From Pseudopontixanthobacter vadosimaris (GTDB taxonomy: Bacteria > Pseudomonadota > Alphaproteobacteria > Sphingomonadales > Sphingomonadaceae), in the NCBI RefSeq assembly GCF_012979275.1, contig NZ_JABASZ010000014.1:62001-126000 (forward strand): DNA of 64,000 nt. The letters run 5' to 3'. Under the pieces are notes generated by a model. That model was not told the DNA's origin, did no database searches, and saw only the letters and a program-made list of their open reading frames with translations. A program made the position numbers and the translations under genes. Shown one piece after another: positions 47,001 to 53,533 of this stretch; position 1 is the stretch's first letter; the number at the start of each line of letters is the position of its first letter.

Positions 47001-47611
47001 TGGCGCAAATTCGGCAGGCCGGCGGCCAGATGCGGCAGGAGATCGACGAAGCGGCCGCTGACAGCATGCTCCATCACCTTGCCATTCAGCGCCACGACAT
47101 TGCCCGCCCATGCCGGTATTGTGAAATGCTGTTCCAGATCTGGCGGCGGCAGGGCGATGAGCTGCACGCCTTGGGAATGCTCCGCCAGCATGGCGAGAGA
47201 AATGGCGCATTCGCCCTTCGCCTGCCAATTCCCATCCAGAGTTTGCATCCGGCCTGCTGAAATCAGGGTGCACAGTCTGCCATAGGCCGCCCGGTCACTG
47301 GGATAGGCCAAGAACGCTAAACCTTCGACAGTTTCTATCCTGCTGCCGATAAGCGGCTTCAGCTTAAGGGTTTTTGCCTCTGTGTGAATGCGAACCACGC
47401 CTGCCATGGAGTTCGCATCTGCAATCCCGATCGCATCATACCCGAGCGACCGGGCGGTCAGGACGAGATCGACAGCATCCGATGCCCCGCGCAGGAAACT
47501 GAAACAGCTCAGCAGCCCCAATTCGACGAATGGCGCACGGGCGGGTGAATCCACGCGGCAAGGATCGCAATCGATCCGGCGCTTTGCAGGTGTGAGCGGA
47601 GCGTCGGGCAT
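44075..47611 (-). CDS. dnaE2: Error-prone DNA polymerase DnaE2 (ImuC)
   Basis: A 1178-residue C-family polymerase alpha subunit used in SOS mutagenesis with ImuA and ImuB. The PHP domain starts at FVELGLLSCFSFLRGASDA. Palm-domain features include CQGRGSAANSAVCYCLGIT and the catalytic PDIDVDFEHERREEV. FGEYGFPESHAASFA is a hallmark of DnaE2, and an OB domain follows (VAGVVLIRQRPGSAKGVCF). It starts 15 bases after the udgX stop. It lacks the C-terminal clamp-tau region of DnaE1, as usual. Confidence 0.96.
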   Translation of the reverse strand: MPDAPLTPAKRRIDCDPCRVDSPARAPFVELGLLSCFSFLRGASDAVDLVLTARSLGYDAIGIADANSMAGVVRIHTEAKTLKLKPLIGSRIETVEGLAFLAYPSDRAAYGRLCTLISAGRMQTLDGNWQAKGECAISLAMLAEHSQGVQLIALPPPDLEQHFTIPAWAGNVVALNGKVMEHAVSGRFVDLLPHLAAGLPNLRHLAASFLYRVDDIARIDRLDALARANGLGLLATNDVHYHAPDRRPLQDVMTAIRHKTTVARAGHLLHANAERHLKSPQDMAAMFARWPHAITASRVIADACTFSLDELRYEYPEAVYPDDMTPQQYLVDQSWEGAKWRYPNGLPDNVRQTIERELALIGKLDLACYFLTIKDIVDFARGVDPPILCQGRGSAANSAVCYCLGITSVDPAKHALLFDRFISEERKEPPDIDVDFEHERREEVIQHIYAKYGRHRAGLCATVIHYRPRMAIREVGKAMGLSDDVTAALARTVWGGHGREIGEKHVEETGLDITDPHLRRVLALTEQMIGMPRHLSQHVGGFILTESRLTETVPIGNGAMPDRSFIEWDKDDIEALGILKVDVLALGMLTCIRKCLDLLEDHHDRHLELATVPREDPEVYAMLRKGDSLGVFQVESRAQMNMLPRLRPREFYDLVVQVAIVRPGPIQGDMVHPYLKRRRGEENVVIPAPGPEHGPPDELSSILERTLGVPIFQEQAMKIALDAAKFSSLEANRLRKAMATFRSRGMVDELQDMMVERMVQRGYDREFAQRCFNQIRGFGEYGFPESHAASFAHLVYVSSWLKCHFPAAFCCALLNSQPMGFYAPAQIVRDAVEHDVAVLPVDVNRSEWDCTLERRSATSRSGGQEKGKRDVAVRLGLRQIDGLPENVAAQLVAVRAETGDYRDVAALRDRARISPAHIERLASADCFGSLGLPRRQALWDARSLHGGVDLPLFKFAESRDEGAEASRTALPHMPLSEEVVADYQTQRLSLKAHPMAFLRAGLAERGFVRACDLRDRKFRSMVQVAGVVLIRQRPGSAKGVCFITLEDETGVINLVVWPDLKEKQRKVVMGSRLMEVRGRVEYDDEVIHVIAQHMTDATGRLHELSDDLLNAPVARADHCNSPLPAKLNPRDDLRSGSDDPYPAPDPEPFQLPANNRECGFHGGHPRDARIIPKSRDFH

Positions 47612-47626
47612 GGCTGCTTCACAGGA

Positions 47627-49075
47627 TCAGCTGTCAGCCATTTCGGCGAGCCGCTGCGCCACTGCCGCCAGATCGGCATCGAACAGGCGTTCCTGCTTCT
47701 CCCGCGCTTCTCCATCGAGGCGCAGGAGATAGGAAGGATGCGCCGTGATCCAGAGTTCGCTGCCATCTTCCAGCATCTGCGGCGTTCCGCGTGCCTTGGT
47801 GATGCTGACGGTCTTGCCCAGCATGCCGCGCGCAGCACTGGCCCCCATGGCAAGCACCAGCTTCGGCTGCACGATGGCGCGTTCGCTTTCCACCCACCAG
47901 CGGCAGGTGTCGATTTCCTTGGCATTGGGCGACTGATGCAACCGACGCTTGCCGCGCTGAACATATTTGAAATGTTTGACGGTGTTGGTAACATAGGCCT
48001 TGTCGCGGTCCAGCCCCGCACGTTCGAGATGCACGTCGAGCAATTGCCCGGCTGGCCCGACGAAGGGGCGCCCGCTCTGGTCTTCCTGATCGCCCGGCTG
48101 TTCGCCGACGATCATCAGGGCAGCACCGAGCGGCCCTTCCCCCATGACGGCATGATTGTCGAGTTCGCCGATCGGACATTTCCGGCAGGCATGTATCGCC
48201 TTGTCTATCGCGGCCAGCGTCTCGGGCCGTTCCTCGAATTCCAGCGTTCCTGCATCCACCATCGTGCTTTCCCGTTGCTGTGCCCCTGCCACCAGTTCCG
48301 GTATCAGGGCGGCTTCGGGCATGTTCTTCCAATATTTACGGGGCATTTCCTTCAGCATCGCCCCGACCTTCAAACGCGCCGGGTTGAAGATGGAGGCATA
48401 ATATTTGCGCCACAGATCCTCGGCAGGGTCGCCCGCTGGCGCATCGCCCCGTTCTGCCGCCGGCCCTTCGCGCATGATTTCGCCATCCCAATGCAGACTG
48501 AGGCGCGGCGTCAGAATCGACCATTTCATATTGGCGAAGCGCCTGACGAAAAAGCCGGCATTGGCCCGAACTATATGATGATCGGGTTCGAACCAGGCGA
48601 CGTAATGTTCATCGCCCGATCCTTCGACGCCTTCATCCTCCACCACGCGGAAGCGGACGAAGGCATGCATCTTGTGGCTGTCGCGGCGCACGCTGCGGTC
48701 GAGATCTTCCAATCGCCGGACGTCATTATCGGCCTTGTCCTCCATGACCCGGCCATTGGTCTGGTGACGCCACAGCAGCCGATAGAGCAGCGCAAACCGT
48801 TCGGGGTCTGAATGCAAGGCCGCATTCTTCGCCAGTTGCAGGAAGCGGCGGCTGACGCGGATCTGCGGCGCATCTGCCGGAGGGGACGGAACGCGCAAAT
48901 CGCTACGACCGAACAGGTCGCCCGATCCGCCGGGTTCGACCCAGGCAATGCGGTCGGGCGGCACGTCGCATTGCACCAGCGCGCGGGCACGTTCGCGCCA
49001 GAAGCCGAAATCGTCAGGTTCCGGCAATTGTATGACATAGCGTGTATCCGCCCTGATGCGCTGCGCCGGTATCAT
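47627..49075 (-). CDS. udgX: UdgX-type uracil-DNA binding protein with N-terminal DUF4130 domain
   Basis: A 482-residue two-domain protein. Residues 1 to about 270 match the DUF4130 domain often fused to this family; the rest is a family 4-like uracil-DNA glycosylase fold. Key features: four-cysteine Fe-S region beginning ACRKCPIGELD, motif A GEQPGDQED near residue 324, the UdgX-specific insertion KRRLHQSP with the active His at about 380, and HPSYLLRL near residue 446. Characterised UdgX proteins form a covalent bond to uracil-containing DNA through that histidine. Overlaps the radical SAM gene by four bases. Confidence 0.93.
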   Translation of the reverse strand: MIPAQRIRADTRYVIQLPEPDDFGFWRERARALVQCDVPPDRIAWVEPGGSGDLFGRSDLRVPSPPADAPQIRVSRRFLQLAKNAALHSDPERFALLYRLLWRHQTNGRVMEDKADNDVRRLEDLDRSVRRDSHKMHAFVRFRVVEDEGVEGSGDEHYVAWFEPDHHIVRANAGFFVRRFANMKWSILTPRLSLHWDGEIMREGPAAERGDAPAGDPAEDLWRKYYASIFNPARLKVGAMLKEMPRKYWKNMPEAALIPELVAGAQQRESTMVDAGTLEFEERPETLAAIDKAIHACRKCPIGELDNHAVMGEGPLGAALMIVGEQPGDQEDQSGRPFVGPAGQLLDVHLERAGLDRDKAYVTNTVKHFKYVQRGKRRLHQSPNAKEIDTCRWWVESERAIVQPKLVLAMGASAARGMLGKTVSITKARGTPQMLEDGSELWITAHPSYLLRLDGEAREKQERLFDADLAAVAQRLAEMADS

Positions 49076-50316
49076 GCCGCGAACAGCTCCAGCTGCTCCT
49101 GCTTCGGTGCGAGCAGGCTGCGAAGATCGGCGCGATCCGTCAATGTGGTGGGCCGCCAGTCCGCCGCGATGATGAAGGGCCGGACCTTGGTGACAGAAAC
49201 TGTCAGCTTGCCAACATCGTCCAAACGCAAGGTCCGGTGACGGCGGGCGGCAATGATCTGGTTTACCGCGCGCACGCCCAGCCCGGGTACGCGCAGCAGC
49301 ATTTCACGGGGTGCGCGATTGACGTCGAGCGGGAAGCTTTCCCGGAATTTCAGCGCCCAGGCGAGCTTCGGATCGATATCGAGCGGCAGATTGCCGTCAT
49401 CGCCCGTCGCCTGCATGACTTCACCGGGATTGTAACCATAGAAACGCATCAGCCAGTCGGATTGATAGAGCCGGTGTTCGCGGATCAGCGGCGGACGCTT
49501 CAATGGCAGGACCGCACTGGCATCGGGAATGGGGCTGAAGGCGGAATAATACACCCGGCGCAGACCGAAACTGTCGTAAAGCCGGCTTGCCTTGCCAACG
49601 ATATCGGCGTCGCTGGCGGCGTCCGCCCCCACGATCATCTGGGTGGATTGCCCGGCCGGGGCAAAGCGTGGCGCATGGCGGAAACGCTTCCGCGCGTCCT
49701 TCGCCTCGGCGATGCTGTCCTTTACCCCGCCCATCGCGCCTTCGATCTGACGGGAGTTCTTGTCGGGCGCGAGGCGGGTCAGCCCGGCATCGGTCGGCAG
49801 TTCCACATTGATGGATACGCGGTCGGCATAAAGCCCCGCGCGATAGGTCAGTTGCGGATCCGCTTCGGGGATGGTCTTGAGGTGGATGTAGCCGCGAAAA
49901 TCATACTCTTCCCGCAGGATACGGGCCGTTTCTATCATCTGTTCCATGGTGTGATCGGAACTCTTGACGATGCCCGAGGAAAGGAACAGCCCCTCAATAT
50001 AATTGCGGCGATAGAAGCTGATCGTGAGATCCGCCACTTCCTGCGGAGTAAACTTCGCCCGCCGTACGTTCGAGCTCTTGCGGTTGATGCAGTAGTGGCA
50101 ATCGAAGATGCAGTGATTGGTCAGCAGGATTTTCAGCAGCGAAATGCATCGCCCATCCGGCGCATAGGCATGGCAGATGCCCATGCCTTCGGTCGAACCG
50201 ATGCCCTTGCCGCCAATGCTGTTCTTCTTCGCCGTACCCGACGAAGCGCAGGACGCATCGTATTTCGCGGCATCGGCAAGGATTTCGAGACGTTCAATGA
50301 CGGAAAGCTGGGCCAT
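49072..50316 (-). CDS. Putative DNA modification/repair radical SAM protein
   Basis: A protein of about 414 residues. The radical SAM cluster motif is NHCIFDCHYCINRK (CxxxCxxC); SAM-binding glycine/serine motifs follow (LFLSSGIV). A helix-hairpin-helix DNA-binding motif (LLRVPGLGVRAVNQIIAARR) lies near the C-terminus. The family is known by its linkage to UdgX (rSAM_link_UDG type). The chosen ATG at 50316 has GGAAC five bases ahead; another ATG at 50325 lies inside the LexA box. Reaction and substrate are unknown. Confidence 0.9.
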   Translation of the reverse strand: MAQLSVIERLEILADAAKYDASCASSGTAKKNSIGGKGIGSTEGMGICHAYAPDGRCISLLKILLTNHCIFDCHYCINRKSSNVRRAKFTPQEVADLTISFYRRNYIEGLFLSSGIVKSSDHTMEQMIETARILREEYDFRGYIHLKTIPEADPQLTYRAGLYADRVSINVELPTDAGLTRLAPDKNSRQIEGAMGGVKDSIAEAKDARKRFRHAPRFAPAGQSTQMIVGADAASDADIVGKASRLYDSFGLRRVYYSAFSPIPDASAVLPLKRPPLIREHRLYQSDWLMRFYGYNPGEVMQATGDDGNLPLDIDPKLAWALKFRESFPLDVNRAPREMLLRVPGLGVRAVNQIIAARRHRTLRLDDVGKLTVSVTKVRPFIIAADWRPTTLTDRADLRSLLAPKQEQLELFAA

Positions 50317-50318
50317 GT

Positions 50319-50333
50319 GTTCCATATATGTTC
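50319..50333 (-). promoter_or_regulatory. LexA (SOS) box for the radical SAM-udgX-dnaE2 operon
   Basis: GTTC-N7-GTTC on the plus strand (GAAC-N7-GAAC reading toward the gene), a perfect alphaproteobacterial LexA site. It ends three bases before the chosen start of the radical SAM gene and sits in the 71-base gap after imuB, so the downstream genes can be induced independently of the imuA promoter. Confidence 0.8.
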
Positions 50334-50387
50334 TATTCTGCGATTCTCCAAATTGTTTCGTGAAAACATCACGTCGCAATCTGCCCG

Positions 50388-52013
50388 TCAGGCACATAGC
50401 CCCTGCAGATACCAGTCGGGCACACCCCCGCGCCCGTCGCCGATAATGCCGTGGCGATAGATCCAGTAACGGCGCCCCTGCCGGTCCTCGATACGGTAGT
50501 AATCGCGCAGGCGCACCGTTGACCTTTCGCGCCACCATTCCGGCGCGATCCGCTCCGGTCCTTCTACCCGGCAGACCTCGTGCACCTGCCCGCGCCAGCG
50601 GAACTGCCGGGGAAATCCGTCGGGCGTGGCATAGAGCACGGCAATGGCTTCGGCCCGGTCGAGCATTTTCAGCGGGCGGGCATGAAAAGCAAGCTGCCCC
50701 TGACTCGGGGGTTCGGGGGCAAGGGGCGGCTGCCAGCGCTGCGCCCTCTCGGGAATATGGCTGGCATGAGGCACCGGGCGCCGCACCGCATCCGTTCCCA
50801 GGCGAACGGTCAGCCGGTCGATGCAGGCCGCAAGCGATGTGCCGTGTTCCTCCGCCGCCTTGTCCAGATCTCCCTGTTCCAGCGAGAGGCCTTCTGTCCA
50901 GCTGGCGCGTAGGCGCACGGTTTCGATGCCGAAGCCTGCATCCACATCGTCGAGCCGTGCCGCGAACAGGCGGCAGATATGATCGGCCTCACGCGTGGCG
51001 GCAGCCATTTCGAGGCGGCGGACCACCACCTCCCCATCGACCCGCCACAGGCCGAGTTCAAGGCGCCGTGCCCCCTCGCCCCGGCCTTCAAGGGTGCGGG
51101 CCATGTCCTGCGACAGGTCGCGCAGCACCTGGTCCAGCAGGTCGCGGTGGCGGATCGGTTCGACGAGGCGGCGCTGCACCATGGGCATGTCGGTCGGCAC
51201 CACGGGCAGCAGCGGTTCGGGCACGCCGCCCAGCAACTGGTCCATGCGGATCAGCGGATTGGCGGCGGGCGAACGGCGGTTGCGGAACCGGCGCATGATC
51301 GCATCGCGCCCGATCCCATCCATGTCGCCGAGCCGTTTCAGCCCCAGCCTGCGCAGAACGGTCAGCACATCGTCATCCAGCCGCAGGGCCGCCATGGGGA
51401 GGTCGGCCAGCAGGGCCCGCGCATCGTCCTGAGCGGCGAGAATGGCACCGCCCCGCCCGTCGCACGGGCCGTGATGCGCCAGCGCCCAGGCGGCACCGGC
51501 GGTCGGCGCAATGGCGCTGCGTACGGCAAGGCCGCGGGCGGCGAAACGCTGCTGCAGATCGGCCAGCAAGGCCCGTTCCCCGCCGAACAGATGGCTGGCC
51601 GCGCTGATATCCACCAGCAATCCGTCCGGCGGATCGAGCGCGCTCCACGGGCCCCAGCGCTGAGCCCAGATGGCCAGACGCTCGAGAAAATCGAGATCGC
51701 CGGCAGGGTCGCTGATCGCCACTTTCAGATGCGGGCAGAGCGTGCGGGCATCGGCCAGCATCATGCCGCGAACCGCACCGGCAGCACGGCCTGCGCCATT
51801 GGCGGCATCGATACGCGGGCCATGCGCGGTTTCGGTAATCAGTACCAGCGGGCCTGCATCCGCACCTTCCCCTTCCGCGCAGCCCTGACCATGACGCCAG
51901 CGATCAATCGCCAGCCGCGCGCACCAGATCGACAGGATTCGCCTGCCCGCTGCCCTGCCCTGCTCCGGTGTGCTGCCGTGCCGGTGGCTCGACGTCGAGG
52001 CGATATCCGTCAT
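50388..52013 (-). CDS. imuB: DNA polymerase Y-family accessory protein ImuB
   Basis: A 541-residue Y-family polymerase-like protein of the SOS mutasome. The N-terminal palm begins RRILSIWCARLAIDRW, where an active Y-polymerase would have catalytic acidic residues near MDxFF; these are absent, as expected of ImuB, which instead docks DnaE2 to the sliding clamp. GLLVDISAASHLFGGE and a helix-hairpin-helix region (LRRLGLKRLGDMDGIGRD) are also visible. The only credible start, at 52013, makes a 110-base overlap with imuA. Confidence 0.92.
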   Translation of the reverse strand: MTDIASTSSHRHGSTPEQGRAAGRRILSIWCARLAIDRWRHGQGCAEGEGADAGPLVLITETAHGPRIDAANGAGRAAGAVRGMMLADARTLCPHLKVAISDPAGDLDFLERLAIWAQRWGPWSALDPPDGLLVDISAASHLFGGERALLADLQQRFAARGLAVRSAIAPTAGAAWALAHHGPCDGRGGAILAAQDDARALLADLPMAALRLDDDVLTVLRRLGLKRLGDMDGIGRDAIMRRFRNRRSPAANPLIRMDQLLGGVPEPLLPVVPTDMPMVQRRLVEPIRHRDLLDQVLRDLSQDMARTLEGRGEGARRLELGLWRVDGEVVVRRLEMAAATREADHICRLFAARLDDVDAGFGIETVRLRASWTEGLSLEQGDLDKAAEEHGTSLAACIDRLTVRLGTDAVRRPVPHASHIPERAQRWQPPLAPEPPSQGQLAFHARPLKMLDRAEAIAVLYATPDGFPRQFRWRGQVHEVCRVEGPERIAPEWWRERSTVRLRDYYRIEDRQGRRYWIYRHGIIGDGRGGVPDWYLQGLCA

Positions 52014-52746
52014 CGCGCATTATCCATTCTGCAGGGGGGTGAATGCGGGAGCGGAACAGACTGGCATGCCACCCCGGTGTGCCGGGAGCATCCCTGTTCC
52101 AGCGAGGGCGCGGCGAAGGGGCGGACCGTGCATCCCAGCGCATCCGCGCGGAACTGAGATCGCGCCTTGCATCGATCCGCACCAGCCACAGCGGAACCCC
52201 ATGATGTTCCGCCGCAAGGCTGAGACGGCGCGAAGCGGTGAAGTCCAGCACTTGCGGGTTGCCCACGATCTCGCCGATGACGAAGGCGAGGTCGCGGCAC
52301 CGCACCCCTTCCTCCAGCGCGAACAGGGCATCCTTTGGCTTTTCGGCCAGAACATGGATCACCCGGCGTTGCAGATCCGGCGGCATTCCCGGGCGATAGG
52401 GATAGCCGCCGCGCTTTGCCGCAGCGCGTTCCTGCACCCACAATATCGCGCGCTGATCGTCGGAAGGAGCGGCAGCGGCAGGCCCGTTTCCATCACGGGC
52501 AGCCGCGCGCATGGCATCCAGCGCCAGCGACAGCGCCATGCCGGCACCCGCCGCCTCGTTCCCGCAGGCGAATATCTCGCTATGGAGGGCACCGGTAGAG
52601 CCCGGGCGCCATTGCCTGGCGGCCCGGTCCGAATCTGTGTCATGATCCGGCGACAAGGCCGACAGTTGCGTGAAATTGCCCGGCAGGCTGGAGCACAGCC
52701 GGGCAAGCGCATGATGGTTCGATGGGGTTTCGGCAGCATTTTTCAT
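51904..52746 (-). CDS. imuA: SOS mutasome protein ImuA
   Basis: A 280-residue RecA-related protein of the ImuA family, required with ImuB for DnaE2-dependent mutagenesis. The central part (ILWVQERAAAKRGGYPYRPGMP, then LAFVIGEIVGNPQVLDFTASRRL) matches ImuA; a canonical Walker A motif is not seen. The C-terminal region (ASLFRSRIHPPAEWIMRDDGYRLDVEPP) overlaps the start of imuB. A LexA box lies 18 bases upstream of the ATG at 52746. Confidence 0.88.
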   Translation of the reverse strand: MKNAAETPSNHHALARLCSSLPGNFTQLSALSPDHDTDSDRAARQWRPGSTGALHSEIFACGNEAAGAGMALSLALDAMRAAARDGNGPAAAAPSDDQRAILWVQERAAAKRGGYPYRPGMPPDLQRRVIHVLAEKPKDALFALEEGVRCRDLAFVIGEIVGNPQVLDFTASRRLSLAAEHHGVPLWLVRIDARRDLSSARMRWDARSAPSPRPRWNRDAPGTPGWHASLFRSRIHPPAEWIMRDDGYRLDVEPPARQHTGAGQGSGQANPVDLVRAAGD

Positions 52747-52764
52747 AAAGGAATCGACTCGTTT

Positions 52765-52779
52765 GTTCCTATTATGTTC
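52765..52779 (-). promoter_or_regulatory. LexA (SOS) box upstream of imuA
   Basis: GTTC-N7-GTTC (N7 = CTATTAT), 18 bases upstream of the imuA start. It is a perfect match to the alphaproteobacterial LexA operator and marks imuA-imuB as SOS induced. Confidence 0.85.
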
Positions 52780-52884
52780 CCGCCATGCTTAATAGGCAAT
52801 CTGCCTTTCCACAGTTTTGCAGTTTGGCGATCAAATCCCCCGGAAATGACGCAGCAGGCCTGCTCCTGAGCTTCGCCGATCTTC

Positions 52885-52909
52885 GGAACATCCGCCCCGT
52901 CCGCCCGTT
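52885..52909 (+). promoter_or_regulatory. EcfG-type general stress promoter
   Basis: GGAAC (52885-52889), 16 bases, then CGTT (52906-52909). This matches the alphaproteobacterial EcfG sigma-factor promoter GGAAC-N16/17-CGTT. The predicted start site is about 52917, some 20 bases ahead of the gene for a general-stress-protein-26-like product. Confidence 0.65.
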
Positions 52910-52937
52910 CATGGACGGACACAAAAGGAGTAATCGA

Positions 52938-53423
52938 ATGCAGTATGGACAAGGCGACCCCGAGGAACTGAAGAACAAGTTCTGGCATGCGATCGCGGAT
53001 TCGCCCTTCGTGTTCCTGGAACGCAATGACGCACCGGACGCCGCCGTGGTGATGACCGCCCAGCTGGACAAGAATGCCGATCATTCCATCTGGTTCTTCT
53101 CGCACAAGGACAGCGACCTTGCCAAAATGGGCCGTGCCGTCGCGACTTTCGCGGGCAAGGGTCACGAAATCTTCGCCCGCATTGAAGGCACCCTGACCCA
53201 GGAACTCAGCCGCGACAGGCTGGAGCAGCACTGGAGCAATTTCGTCGAGGCCTGGTACAAGGGCGGCAAGGACGATCCCAACCTGCTCATGCTGCGCATG
53301 GATCTGGGCGAAGCGGAAATCTGGAGCACCAAGCTGGGCGCGCTGACCACCGGGAAGATGATGCTGGGCATGGATGTGCGGGAAGAAGGCGCGGAACACC
53401 ACGCCAAGACTTCCCTGCGTTAG
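52938..53423 (+). CDS. General stress protein, pyridoxamine 5'-phosphate oxidase-like
   Basis: A 161-residue split-barrel flavin-binding-type protein resembling general stress protein 26. Visible: FWHAIADSPFVFLERND, IWFFSHKDSDLAK and WYKGGKDDPNLLMLRMDLGEAEIW, all typical of the family. The start at 52938 has AAAAGGAG ideally placed; an in-frame start further upstream at 52785 is unlikely because it would cross the EcfG-type promoter. Substrate is unknown. Its last codons and stop are part of a 16-base tandem repeat. Confidence 0.87.
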   Translation: MQYGQGDPEELKNKFWHAIADSPFVFLERNDAPDAAVVMTAQLDKNADHSIWFFSHKDSDLAKMGRAVATFAGKGHEIFARIEGTLTQELSRDRLEQHWSNFVEAWYKGGKDDPNLLMLRMDLGEAEIWSTKLGALTTGKMMLGMDVREEGAEHHAKTSLR

Positions 53424-53467
53424 AACGGGCCTGCGTTAGAACGGGCCTGCGTTAGAACGGGCCTGCG
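53414..53467 (+). repeat. 16-bp tandem repeat across a stop codon
   Basis: Unit CCTGCGTTAGAACGGG is present three times exactly (53414-53429, 53430-53445, 53446-53461), with a six-base partial fourth copy. The first copy supplies the final Leu-Arg codons and TAG stop of the stress protein gene; the later copies repeat that end as non-coding DNA. Confidence 0.95.
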
Positions 53468-53487
53468 CTAAACGGCACACCTCGAGC

Positions 53488-53522
53488 AAAATGGCCGCTC
53501 CCGGAATGGAAGCGGCCATTTT
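53488..53522. terminator. Strong bidirectional intrinsic terminator
   Basis: AAAATGGCCGCT and AGCGGCCATTTT form a perfect 12-base stem with an 11-base loop. A and T runs flank both sides, so it can end transcription from the stress protein gene (plus) and from the amino-acid permease gene (minus), which converge on it. Confidence 0.92.
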
Positions 53523-53533
53523 CACGCCGGTCT

